Assembly (NCBI RefSeq): GCF_036178845.1
Contig: NZ_CP108070.1
Coordinates: 8,246,001 to 8,310,000 of the forward strand
DNA length: 64,000 bases
Origin: Streptomyces sp. NBC_00271
GTDB lineage: Bacteria > Actinomycetota > Actinomycetes > Streptomycetales > Streptomycetaceae
Direction of reading: 5' to 3'
Shown: piece by piece, positions 44,802 through 53,154 of the stretch
How positions within the stretch are numbered: the first letter of the stretch is position 1
Layout: each line of letters starts with the position of its first letter
Translations under genes and position numbers: made by a program
Notes under the pieces: model-generated
The model's input: only the letters and a program-made list of their open reading frames with translations
Database searches by the model: none
What the model was told of the DNA's origin: nothing

Positions 44802-45800
44802 CTACGGCTTGACCGATCGGTAGTAGCGCCGAGCGCCCTCGTGCAGGGGCAGCGGGTCCGTGTAGATGGCCGTGCGCAGGTCCACCAGCTGGGCCGCGTG
44901 CACCTGACGGCCGATGCCGTCGCGGCTGTTGATCACCGTACGGGTGAGTTCCTCGGTGAGCCGGGCGTCCGAGTCCTCCCGGGTGATCAGGAAGTTCGCC
45001 ACCGCCAGCGTCTGCACGGACGAGCCCTGCTGGGCCTCGGGGTAGGCGTCGGCGGGCATCACCGCGGACCGGTAGTAGCGGGACGCGCCGCCCTGCTCGT
45101 GCAGCTTCGCGACGAGGTCGCCGGCGATCGGCACCAGCCTGACGGCGAAGCGCTTCGAGAGCTGCTGCACCGCGCTCGTCGGCAGACCGCCCGACCAGAA
45201 GAAGGCGTCGATCTTGTGGTGTACGAGCAGGTCCGGCATGGTGCCGATGCCGTCCGGAAACGGCTTGATGTCCTTCGCGGAGTCGAGCCCGGCCGCCTGC
45301 AGGACATGCTCCGCTATCAGCCGTACCCCGGAACCGTCCGGCCCCACGGCGACCCTTTTGCCCCGCAGGTCCGCCACCGACTGCACGGACGAGGAGCGCG
45401 GGACGACCAGGTGCACATAGTCGTCGTACAGCCGGGCGCAGCCGCGCAGTTGGCCCGATCCCGGCTTGTTCTCCAGGATGTACGTCTCCACCGCGTCGGC
45501 CGCCGCGATGGTGAAGTCGGCCTGGCCCGTGGCCACCCGGCGGACGTTCTCCTGCGAGCCGTCGCTGTTCTTCAGCCGGACGTCCAGGCGCGGCATGTCC
45601 TTGGCGAGCGCGGTCTGCAGGAGCGTGCCGTACTTCTGATACACCCCGGTCGGGGTGCCCGTGCTGAACGTGATCCTGCCGCCCGGCGACTCCTCGCCCA
45701 GCGGCAGCAGCCACCACAACAGCAGCCCGAACACCACGAGCGCGGCGGCCGAGCCGAACAGCGCGCGGCGCCGGTCGATACGGGGGAGTGGCAGGAACAT
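44802..45800 (-). CDS. TAXI-family (TRAP-associated) solute-binding protein
   Basis: A 332-aa protein with an N-terminal signal anchor (about residues 12-32) and a TAXI-type binding domain: FSTGTPTGVYQKYGTLLQ, VATGQADFTIAAADAV, DLRGKRVAVGPDGSGVR. TAXI proteins usually work with fused TRAP permeases, but none is encoded nearby, so it may act as a sensor or share a permease. It converges with gluK; a link to glutamate-type ligands is speculative. Confidence 0.85.
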   Translation of the reverse strand: MFLPLPRIDRRRALFGSAAALVVFGLLLWWLLPLGEESPGGRITFSTGTPTGVYQKYGTLLQTALAKDMPRLDVRLKNSDGSQENVRRVATGQADFTIAAADAVETYILENKPGSGQLRGCARLYDDYVHLVVPRSSSVQSVADLRGKRVAVGPDGSGVRLIAEHVLQAAGLDSAKDIKPFPDGIGTMPDLLVHHKIDAFFWSGGLPTSAVQQLSKRFAVRLVPIAGDLVAKLHEQGGASRYYRSAVMPADAYPEAQQGSSVQTLAVANFLITREDSDARLTEELTRTVINSRDGIGRQVHAAQLVDLRTAIYTDPLPLHEGARRYYRSVKP

Positions 45801-45910
45801 GCGCGCGATCCTGCCAGCCGGGGGGCCGTCCTGACCAGGGCGGGGCCGAGAGAGGGCGAGAGGGGGGCGGGAGAGGTGCGGCAGCGGGCCGGCGGGGGCG
45901 GGGCACCGGG

Positions 45911-46102
45911 CTCGGCACGGTCGACGGGGGAGGGGGACCGGGCTCGAAATGGTCGGTGAGGGCAGGGAATCGGACTCGGAATGCTCGACGAGGGAGGGGA
46001 GCCGGGCTCGGAATGCTCGACGAGGGCGGGGAATCGGGCTCGGAATGCTCGACGAGGGCGGGGAATCGGGCTCGGTATGGTCGGCGGATGCAGACCTCGC
46101 CC
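45911..46102 (+). repeat. 32-bp tandem repeat upstream of the MazG-like gene
   Basis: Six units with an exact period of 32 bp begin at 45911, 45943, 45975, 46007, 46039 and 46071; the core is CTCGGAATGCTCGACGAGGG. The first two are degenerate, the middle ones nearly identical. The last unit runs into the start of the MazG-like gene and supplies the TATGGT box (46076-46081). Confidence 0.9.
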
Positions 46103-46549
46103 GAGTCCCCGGTCACTTCTTCCGCGTCTCCCGATCTCTCCCCCGCGTCTCCTTCCCCCGCTTCCCTGGTCCGTGAGTTCCACCTCGCCTTCGGGCTCGA
46201 CGCGCGCAGCACACCGACGGAGGTCTCCCCGGCGCTCGCCGCCCACCGTGGTGAACTGCTCGCCGAGGAGGCCGCCGAAGTCGCCGAGGTCTCGGTCTCG
46301 GGCCCGCTGGACCGGCTGGCGCACGAGCTGGCCGACGTCGTGTACGTGGCGTACGGCACCGCGCTCGTCCATGGCATCGACCTCGACGCGGTGATCGCCG
46401 AGGTCCACCGCTCCAACATGACGAAGCTGGGCCCCGACGGCCGCGTCGCCCGCCGGGCCGACGGCAAGGTCCTCAAGGGGGAGCACTACCGGGCGCCGGA
46501 CGTGTCGGAGGTACTGCGGGGGCAGGGGTGGAGGGGCGCGGACGCGTAG
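46088..46549 (+). CDS. MazG-like nucleotide pyrophosphohydrolase
   Basis: A 153-aa protein with a MazG/phosphoribosyl-ATP pyrophosphohydrolase-like all-alpha core. Metal-binding acidic helices are LLAEEAAEVAEVS and RLAHELADVVYVAYG, followed by VIAEVHRSNMTKLGPDG. These enzymes hydrolyse nucleoside triphosphates to monophosphates; the substrate is unknown. The first ~28 residues are Ser/Pro-rich. The ATG is preceded 6 nt upstream by TATGGT, with no Shine-Dalgarno sequence. Confidence 0.82.
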   Translation: MQTSPESPVTSSASPDLSPASPSPASLVREFHLAFGLDARSTPTEVSPALAAHRGELLAEEAAEVAEVSVSGPLDRLAHELADVVYVAYGTALVHGIDLDAVIAEVHRSNMTKLGPDGRVARRADGKVLKGEHYRAPDVSEVLRGQGWRGADA

Positions 46550-46573
46550 GCTCCTCTGCCCGATCGGCCTGGC

Positions 46574-47833
46574 TCAGTCCCCGACGGCGGTCTGCTGTCG
46601 TGCCTCGCCCTCCGCCTCGGGCTGTTCCGGTTCGGCCTCCTCGGGCCGTGCCGCGGGGCCCCGGCGCTCGGGGAGACCGAACCGGGCCGTGAGCCGATCG
46701 GCCAGCGGCTGGGTGTAGCGGGCGGTGAGCGGGCCGAGTACGACCAGGATCAGCACGTACGCCGTGGCCAGCGGGCCGAGTGAGGGTTCGATGCCGGCCG
46801 TGACCGCGAGCCCGGCGATGACGATGGAGAACTCGCCGCGCGCGACCAGCGCGCCGCCCGCTCGCCACCGGCCACCCACGGAGATACCGGCCCGGCGCGC
46901 CGCCCAGTACCCGGTGGCGATCTTCGTCAGAGCCGTGACGACGGCCAGCGCGAGCGCGGGCAGCAGCACCGGCGGAATGCTCGCCGGGTCGGTGTGCAGC
47001 CCGAAGAAGACGAAGAAGATCGCCGCGAAGAGATCCCGCAACGGGCTGAGCAGCGTGTGCGCGCCCTCCGCGACCTCCCCGGACAGGGCGATGCCGACCA
47101 GGAACGCCCCGACGGCGGCGGAGACCTGGAGCTGCTGTGCGAGGCCCGCGACGAGGATCGTCAGGCCCAGCACGACGAGCAGCAGCTTCTCGGGGTCGTC
47201 GCTGGAGACGAAGCGGGAGATGACACGGCCGTAGCGGACGGCCACGAACAGGACGAGTCCGGCGGCTCCCAGGGCGATCGCGAGCGTCACACTGCCCGCG
47301 GCCAGCCCGACCCCGGCCACCAGCGCGGTGACGATGGGCAGGTAGACCGCCATCGCCAGGTCCTCCAGGACGAGGATGCTGAGGATCACCGGTGTCTCCC
47401 GGTTGCCCACCCGCCCCAGGTCGCCCAGCACCTTGGCGATGACACCGGACGAGGAGATCCAGGTGACGCCCGCCAGGACCACGGCGGCCACCGGACCCCA
47501 GCCGAGCAGCAGCGCGGCGGCCGCGCCGGGCAGGGCGTTGAGGGCGCAGTCGACCAGGCCCGAGGGGTAGTGGGCCTTGAGGTTGGAGACCAGATCGCTG
47601 GCCGTGTACTCCAGGCCGAGCATCAGCAGGAGCAGGATGACGCCGATCTCGGCGCCGGTGGCGACGAACTCCTCGCTCGCGCCGAGCGGGAGCAGCCCGC
47701 CCTCGCCGAAGGCCAGACCGGCCAGCAGATACAGCGGGATGGGGGAGAACCGCAGCCGGGCGGCGGCCCGCCCCAGCAGCCCGAGACAGAGGATGATGGC
47801 GCCGAACTCGATCAGCAGAACAGCAGAGTGCAC
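46574..47833 (-). CDS. CPA2-family cation/proton antiporter
   Basis: A 419-aa membrane protein with about 12-13 helices of the Na+/H+ exchanger/KefB type (LLMLGLEYTASDL, GVTWISSSGVIAKVL, VLEDLAMAVYLPI, GAFLVGIALSGEVAE). A charged Glu/Pro-rich tail follows. With the TrkA-C protein encoded immediately upstream (4-bp gap) it resembles the KhtTU K+/H+ antiporter. GTG start. Confidence 0.9.
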   Translation of the reverse strand: MHSAVLLIEFGAIILCLGLLGRAAARLRFSPIPLYLLAGLAFGEGGLLPLGASEEFVATGAEIGVILLLLMLGLEYTASDLVSNLKAHYPSGLVDCALNALPGAAAALLLGWGPVAAVVLAGVTWISSSGVIAKVLGDLGRVGNRETPVILSILVLEDLAMAVYLPIVTALVAGVGLAAGSVTLAIALGAAGLVLFVAVRYGRVISRFVSSDDPEKLLLVVLGLTILVAGLAQQLQVSAAVGAFLVGIALSGEVAEGAHTLLSPLRDLFAAIFFVFFGLHTDPASIPPVLLPALALAVVTALTKIATGYWAARRAGISVGGRWRAGGALVARGEFSIVIAGLAVTAGIEPSLGPLATAYVLILVVLGPLTARYTQPLADRLTARFGLPERRGPAARPEEAEPEQPEAEGEARQQTAVGD

Positions 47834-47837
47834 GCGC

Positions 47838-48323
47838 TCACTCCCGTCCGAGTATCGTCGCGGCGCCGTCGACGCCTTCTCGGGTGCCGACGACGATCAG
47901 GGTGTCCCCGCCCGCCAGCCGGAAGTCCGGGGCCGGCGAGGGGATGGCCTCGGCGCGGCGCAGCACCGCCACCACCGAAGCGCCGGTCTCGGTCCGCATC
48001 CGGGTCTCGCCCAGCACCCGGCCGTTCCAACGGGAGGTCGCGGCGATCTCGATGCGCTCGGCGATCAGCCCGAGGTCGGTGGTGTAGAGCAGGCTCGGGC
48101 TGTGGTGGGAGGGCTTCAGCGCGTCGATCAGCGAGGCCGCCTCGCCGCTCGTCAGCCGCAGCGACTGGGCGCAGGAGTCGGGGTCGTCGGCGCGGTACAC
48201 GCTCACGGTGCGGGCGCCGTCGCGGTGCGCCACCACCGACAGGTGGCGCTGTTCGCGCGTCATGAGGTCGTACTGGACCCCGATGCCCGGCAGTGGCGTC
48301 GCCCGAAGGCGTGGCGTGGACAT
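47838..48323 (-). CDS. TrkA-C domain regulator of the antiporter (KhtT-like)
   Basis: A 161-aa cytoplasmic protein with an N-terminal KhtT-type domain and a C-terminal RCK_C/TrkA-C domain (about 95-160, LGETRMRTETGASVVAVLRR, GGDTLIVVGTREGV). KhtT-like subunits gate the partner antiporter in response to pH or nucleotides. ATG48323 follows GGGGAGACC. Confidence 0.88.
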   Translation of the reverse strand: MSTPRLRATPLPGIGVQYDLMTREQRHLSVVAHRDGARTVSVYRADDPDSCAQSLRLTSGEAASLIDALKPSHHSPSLLYTTDLGLIAERIEIAATSRWNGRVLGETRMRTETGASVVAVLRRAEAIPSPAPDFRLAGGDTLIVVGTREGVDGAATILGRE

Positions 48324-48332
48324 GGTCTCCCC

Positions 48333-48356
48333 TTGTTCATCGAGTTGTTCATCGAG
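48333..48356 (-). repeat. Two-copy 12-bp tandem repeat in the KhtT-like leader
   Basis: TTGTTCATCGAG occurs twice in succession (48333-48344, 48345-48356) just upstream of the ribosome binding site of the TrkA-C gene. Confidence 0.6.
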
Positions 48357-48453
48357 TCGGTTGGTCGTCGCGTCGCGTCGTGTCGCTCGTCGAGTGGCGG
48401 TCCTGCGTTCCCGTGCAAAACGGTCATGCTGCCATCCCCCGTACGGTGGCGAC

Positions 48454-49623
48454 ATGGGTGTTGGCACGGATGGACACGACCGCTCGACAGGCGCGAAGCT
48501 GACCGGGACAGCGGCGTCGCCGCAGCTCGGAAGGGCCGGAGGGACAGGAAGGGACGGACAGAAGAACGTGTCGCTGTTCCGGCGGATCTTCCTGCTCAAT
48601 GCCGCGGGCCTGACCGTGGCCACCGCGCTGCTGCTGGGCCCGGTCACCGTGTCGACGCCGATACTGCCGGGCGAGGTGCTGGTCGTCGTCGCGGGACTCG
48701 CGGTGCTGCTCGTCGTCAACGCGCTCGTGCTGCGGATAGGACTGGCCCCGCTGCAACGGCTCGGCCGGGCCATGGCCACCGCCGACCTGCTGCATCCCGG
48801 GGCCCGGGCACCCGTCACCGGGCCCGCGGAGGTCGCCGGGCTGATCACCACGTACAACACCATGCTCGACCGGCTGGAGACCGAGCGCGCCACCAGCTCG
48901 GCCCGCGCGCTCTCCGCGCAGGAGGGCGAGCGCCGGCGTATCTCCCAGGAGCTCCACGACGAGGTGGGCCAGACCCTGACCGCCGTGCTGCTGCAGCTCA
49001 AACGGGTCGCCGACCAGGTGCCCGGGGAACTGCGGGAGGAGGTGCGGCAGGCACAGGAGGCGACCCGCGGCAGCCTGGACGAGATCCGCCGTATCGCCCG
49101 CCGGCTGCGCCCCGGGGTCCTGGAGGAACTCGGTCTGCACAGCGCGCTGCGGTCGCTGGCGGCCGAGTTCACCACGCACGGCCTGTCCATACGCCACCAC
49201 CTCGACGGAGATTTGCCGCCGCTGACCGAGGAGACGGAACTCGTGGTCTACCGGGTGGCTCAGGAAGGGCTCACCAACACGGCCCGGCACGCGGGCGCCG
49301 ATCGCGCCGAACTGCGGTTGCGGCGGGTCGTCGGCGCGGACGGTGATGACGGCGGCGACGGCGTCGAGCTCCTCGTACGGGACAACGGCAAGGGCCCCGG
49401 CCGGCTGCGGGAGGGGGCGGGGATCAGCGGTATGCGGGAGCGCGCCCTGCTGATCGGCGCCGCGCTCTTGGTCGGGGCCGGGCCGGGGGCGGGGACCGAC
49501 GTACGGCTGTGCATCTCGACGAAGTCAGGCGCGTCGGAGACCGGCGTATCGACGACAGGCGCATCGGAGACCGGCGTACCGCCGCAGTTCCGCGCCGCGA
49601 CCGCTTTCGAGGGAGACCGATGA
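48454..49623 (+). CDS. NarL-type sensor histidine kinase
   Basis: A 389-aa kinase. A hydrophobic pair of helices (about residues 45-65 and 72-90) is followed by HAMP, a HisKA_3 domain with His168 in ISQELHDEVGQTL, and a HATPase (EGLTNTARHAGA, VRDNGKGPG, GISGMRERA). The C-terminal ~38 residues contain a duplicated GASETGV. ATG48454 has TACGGT 6 nt upstream; GTG48568, just before the first helix, is a real alternative. The stop overlaps the response regulator start. Confidence 0.88.
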   Translation: MGVGTDGHDRSTGAKLTGTAASPQLGRAGGTGRDGQKNVSLFRRIFLLNAAGLTVATALLLGPVTVSTPILPGEVLVVVAGLAVLLVVNALVLRIGLAPLQRLGRAMATADLLHPGARAPVTGPAEVAGLITTYNTMLDRLETERATSSARALSAQEGERRRISQELHDEVGQTLTAVLLQLKRVADQVPGELREEVRQAQEATRGSLDEIRRIARRLRPGVLEELGLHSALRSLAAEFTTHGLSIRHHLDGDLPPLTEETELVVYRVAQEGLTNTARHAGADRAELRLRRVVGADGDDGGDGVELLVRDNGKGPGRLREGAGISGMRERALLIGAALLVGAGPGAGTDVRLCISTKSGASETGVSTTGASETGVPPQFRAATAFEGDR

Positions 49624-50351
49624 CGTCGTCCGTGCCGCCCAGGTCGTCCGTTCCGTCCATGTCGTCCATGTCGTCCGTGCCCGACCGGCAGCCCGGCGGG
49701 GGCCGGCCCACTCGGGTTCTGCTCGCCGACGACCACACACTCGTGCGCCGTGGCGTACGGCTCATCCTGGACGGCGAACCGGATCTGAACGTCGTGGCCG
49801 AGGCCGGGGACGGAGCCGAAGCGGTCGCGCGGGCCCGCGACACGGACGTGGACCTCGCCGTCCTCGACATCTCGATGCCCCGGATGACCGGGCTCCAGGC
49901 GGCCCGCGAACTCTCCCGCCGCCTTCCCGACCTGCGCATCCTCATCCTGACGATGTACGACAACGAGCAGTACTTCTTCGAGGCGCTCAAGGCGGGGGCC
50001 TGCGGATACGTACTGAAGTCGGTCGCCGACCGCGACCTGGTCGAGGCGTGCCGTGCGGCGATGCGCGACGAGCCGTTCATCTATCCCGGCGCCGAGACCG
50101 CGCTCGTACGCACCTATCTGGAGCGGATGCGGCGCGGCGAGGCACTGCCCGTGCGGACCGTCACCGACCGCGAGGAGGAGGTACTCAAGCTGGTCGCCGA
50201 GGGCCATACGACGAAGGAGATCGCCGAACTGCTCTACATCAGCGCCAAGACCGTGGAGAGCCACCGGGCGAACCTGCTGCAGAAGCTCGGCCTGCGCGAC
50301 CGCCTCGAACTCACCCGGTACGCGATCCGGGCCGGGCTCATCGAGCCATGA
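49620..50351 (+). CDS. NarL/LuxR-type response regulator
   Basis: A 243-aa regulator: Ser/Pro/Met-rich N-terminal extension (residues 1-30), receiver with Asp83 in VLDISMPRMTG and Lys in LKSVAD, and a C-terminal LuxR-type HTH (TDREEEVLKLVAEGHTTKEI, SAKTVESHRANLLQKLGL). It is coupled to the kinase upstream (ATGA overlap). The signal is unknown. Confidence 0.92.
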   Translation: MTSSVPPRSSVPSMSSMSSVPDRQPGGGRPTRVLLADDHTLVRRGVRLILDGEPDLNVVAEAGDGAEAVARARDTDVDLAVLDISMPRMTGLQAARELSRRLPDLRILILTMYDNEQYFFEALKAGACGYVLKSVADRDLVEACRAAMRDEPFIYPGAETALVRTYLERMRRGEALPVRTVTDREEEVLKLVAEGHTTKEIAELLYISAKTVESHRANLLQKLGLRDRLELTRYAIRAGLIEP

Positions 50352-50369
50352 CCCGGGCCGGACAGGGAA

Positions 50370-50397
50370 AGGGCCGACCCGTGCACGGGTCGGCCCT
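50370..50397. terminator. Bidirectional terminator after the response regulator gene
   Basis: AGGGCCGACCCG (50370-50381), loop TGCA, CGGGTCGGCCCT (50386-50397): a perfect 12-bp stem followed by CTCTCTT, between convergent genes. Confidence 0.85.
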
Positions 50398-50417
50398 CTC
50401 TTGGCGGTGCCGCCGGA

Positions 50418-50894
50418 TCACTTCACCGTCACGACGACGGTGGGCGAGACGATCTTGCCCGCCATGACCCGAAGCTGCTCCTTGCCCTTGTTGTTGAACT
50501 TGGTGACCAGGGAGTAGCTGCTGCCGTTCTTGAGCACGGTGCTGGACTTCAGAGGAGTCCACTTACCGTTGTGCATGTGCAGCAGCACCACCTTGGTGCC
50601 GACCTTCACTCCCTTGGCGCGTCCGGTGAACGTCACCGACTGGCCGGGCTTCACCTGGACCTTGCTCACCCTGGCAGTGATCGAACCGTTGGCCATGGGC
50701 GAGCCGGACTTGCTCGGCTTCGCGGTGCTGGTCCCGGTCGGCTTCGCGCTGCTGGTCATGATCGGCTTCGGACGCGGTGAGGCCGCGCTCGGGGACGCGG
50801 CGAAGGCGCCCGCCGTCCCGGCCGACAGCAGAGCGACGGAGAGCGCGCCGGCGCCGATCGCCTTGGCACAGCGGCTGCGGAGTGTGGAATTCAC
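50418..50894 (-). CDS. Secreted Ig-like beta-domain protein
   Basis: A 158-aa exported protein: Sec signal peptide (residues 1-32, AIGAGALSVALLSAGTAGAFAA), a Lys/Ser/Thr/Pro linker (about 35-68), then a single beta-rich domain (about 70-158, VSKVQVKPGQSVTFTGRAKG) like Ig-fold or SH3-like repeats of cell-surface proteins. No enzyme motif. GTG50894 follows AGGAGT. Function unknown. Confidence 0.8.
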   Translation of the reverse strand: MNSTLRSRCAKAIGAGALSVALLSAGTAGAFAASPSAASPRPKPIMTSSAKPTGTSTAKPSKSGSPMANGSITARVSKVQVKPGQSVTFTGRAKGVKVGTKVVLLHMHNGKWTPLKSSTVLKNGSSYSLVTKFNNKGKEQLRVMAGKIVSPTVVVTVK

Positions 50895-51131
50895 GTGTGA
50901 CTCCTGACGTGACGGGTCCCCCCACAAACGGATCACGCCCATATGGGCGAAATGTTCGCTTTTGAGGTTATCCACGTGAGGGCCGAGCCTGCGACCGGAC
51001 GAGTGTTCCATCCCTGTGCGAAAAGCATCAAAAAACCCTCAGTATCGGACAAAAACGCCTGGTCGGCGGCGTTCGCGGAGGGTTATCAACTTCTTACCCA
51101 GCGTCCATTGTGTCGTCGCGGTCCGCGGAGG

Positions 51132-52136
51132 TCAGGAGGTCTGGAGGCGGGGACGCATGTCCGCGCCGTACACCGTGCGGTAGTCCGGTACGACGATCCG
51201 GCTCGCCGGGGACTCCCGGTGCACCTGGGCGAGGAAGCCGTCCAGGTCCATCGACGGGTCGCGGCGCGGTGGCTCGCTCAGGGGCTCCTCGAAGTTGTCC
51301 CAGTGGACGGGTACGACGACGCCGGGGTTGCCCAGGGCGCGCAGCAGCCGGGGTACGTAGTGGTAGGTGGCGGTGCTGGAGGGCACGGCGACCATGGCGA
51401 GATCGGGGCGGAGTCCCTGGACCGCCCGCTCGGAGAAGTCGCTGGCCCCCATGAGGAACGCCGAGGGTCCACCGCTGCCGGCCGTCACCTGGAAGGCGAG
51501 CGTGTCGCCCTCCGGCAGCTCCGCGATGGTCCTCGGAGGCGCCGCGGGCGGGGTGTCGAGCGTGCCGGGGGCGAAGTAGGCGTACTTCTTGTTGCGGCTG
51601 TGCAGCCCGGCCGCGACCTCGACGATGATGCCGTCGAAGTCCAGCACCTCGCCCCCCTTCACCACGGAGATCTGGCCAGGGTCGACGCCGAACGCGACCA
51701 GCAGGTGGTAGGTGGTCTCCGTGCCGACGACGCGGGCGCCGGTCGACTTCGCGATGTACGGCACGTCGGCGAGGTGGTCCCAGTGGGAGTGGCTGACCAG
51801 GACGAGTTCGGGGGCTCCGATGTGTTCCCGAACCACCTCGGAGTCGGTGCTCAGCTCCGTGTCCGCGCGGAAGGCGCCGTCGAAGAGGCCGGTCTTGAAC
51901 CGGGTGAGGTACGGGTCGAAGAGTACGGTCCGGCCGTCGACGTCGATGCGCCAGCCGGAGGTGCCGAGCCAGCGTAAAGACGCCGATGCCGACGCCGACG
52001 CCGATGCGGTGGCAGTGGCGGTGGCGGTGGCGGTGGCGGCGGGAAGGAGTGGGGCGGCCGCGCCGAGCGCGGCACCTCGCAGCAGGCTGCGTCGGCCAAG
52101 CATCGGGTCTCTCTGCGTGTCTGCGGTGTCGCTCAT
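51132..52136 (-). CDS. Tat-exported metallo-beta-lactamase-fold hydrolase
   Basis: A 334-aa protein. A twin-arginine signal (GRRSLLRGAALGAAAPLL, about residues 14-32) is followed by alternating Thr-Ala and Ser-Ala dipeptides (about 33-54). The rest is an UlaG/MBL-type domain with SHSHWDHLAD (HxHxDH), a later HSRN, GASDF and PVHWDNFEEP; it begins WLGTSGWRIDVDGRT. The substrate is unknown. ATG52103 is an alternative start with a better ribosome binding site that retains the Tat motif. Confidence 0.85.
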   Translation of the reverse strand: MSDTADTQRDPMLGRRSLLRGAALGAAAPLLPAATATATATATASASASASASLRWLGTSGWRIDVDGRTVLFDPYLTRFKTGLFDGAFRADTELSTDSEVVREHIGAPELVLVSHSHWDHLADVPYIAKSTGARVVGTETTYHLLVAFGVDPGQISVVKGGEVLDFDGIIVEVAAGLHSRNKKYAYFAPGTLDTPPAAPPRTIAELPEGDTLAFQVTAGSGGPSAFLMGASDFSERAVQGLRPDLAMVAVPSSTATYHYVPRLLRALGNPGVVVPVHWDNFEEPLSEPPRRDPSMDLDGFLAQVHRESPASRIVVPDYRTVYGADMRPRLQTS

Positions 52137-52219
52137 GGCGTCAGCAGATCAGGGATCGACCTCCCGCGTCCAAGATCGAAACGGTGTCCTCGCGATACGC
52201 GAGGGCATATGAGACCTGG

Positions 52220-53119
52220 TCAGACGCCCGCGCTCCGCAGGAAGTCGACGGCCATTGCGGCCGCGGCGCCGATCGCGGCGTCCACCCTCGGCCGGGTGGC
52301 GGTCAGCTCACGGGTACGGGCGAAGACGGACACCGCGTAGCACCCGCCGTCGGGATACCGGACGACTCCCGTCTCCATGTGCAGCCCCGGCAGGGTCCCG
52401 GTCTTGGCCGCGATCGTCACGTCGTCCGGGAACCCCGACACCAGCCGGTGCCGAAAGACCTGACGGCTCATCAAGTCTCGTAAGTGGGAACAGGCTTCCG
52501 GAGCGCCCGCTTCGTCGCGCCAGATCAGACGCAGCAGTTCGCTGGTCTCGCGGGGCGTGCTCGCGTTGGTGCGCAGGGGATCCAGCACGGCCAGCCGTCT
52601 CTTGCGGTCGTCCGGCAGGGCGGGGTACCGGACGGCGAACTCCCGCTCGTCGCCCGCCCCGACCTCGGCGAGCATCGACTCGAGCACGTCACGCGGGCCG
52701 CCCACGATCCTGGTCCGGTCGAGCCCGAGCTCCTTGGCGAGCAGCCGTACGGTGTCCAGCCCGACCCGGTCCAGCAGCAGATCCGCCGCCGCGTTGTCAC
52801 TGACCGACATCGCGAAGAAGGCCAGATCGCGCAGCGACAGCTCGACGTCGTCCGCGCAGCCCGCCGTGCCCCAGCCGCCGAGCCGGTCGGCCGCCGTCAC
52901 CCGTACCCGTTCCCGGGGGTCGAGCTGTCCGGCCGCCGCCTGCCGGGCGAACTCCAGGACCAGCAGCACCTTGAAGATCGACGCGATCACGACGGGCTCG
53001 TCCGCGCCGACGGCCACCTCCCGCGCCTCCCCCGGTGGCCGGGTGCCGACGGGGACCGCGTGCAGGAGACCCTCGGCGCCCGCTCTCGCGAAAACCTCGC
53101 GGATCCGCTCCTCGACCAC
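52220..53119 (-). CDS. Class A beta-lactamase-like serine hydrolase
   Basis: A 299-aa protein with the penicillin-recognising enzyme motifs SIFK (Ser47, Lys50), SDN (107-109) and KTGT (near 235). No signal peptide is present and the usual Omega-loop ExxLN is not evident, so beta-lactam hydrolysis may be weak or absent. It is divergent, by only 35 bp, from a LysR gene, the arrangement used by LysR-controlled beta-lactamase genes. GTG53119 has a G-rich ribosome binding site. Confidence 0.8.
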   Translation of the reverse strand: MVEERIREVFARAGAEGLLHAVPVGTRPPGEAREVAVGADEPVVIASIFKVLLVLEFARQAAAGQLDPRERVRVTAADRLGGWGTAGCADDVELSLRDLAFFAMSVSDNAAADLLLDRVGLDTVRLLAKELGLDRTRIVGGPRDVLESMLAEVGAGDEREFAVRYPALPDDRKRRLAVLDPLRTNASTPRETSELLRLIWRDEAGAPEACSHLRDLMSRQVFRHRLVSGFPDDVTIAAKTGTLPGLHMETGVVRYPDGGCYAVSVFARTRELTATRPRVDAAIGAAAAMAVDFLRSAGV

Positions 53120-53154
53120 TCGTTCGCCCGCCCCCTCGCGTAAGGTCCCTCACC

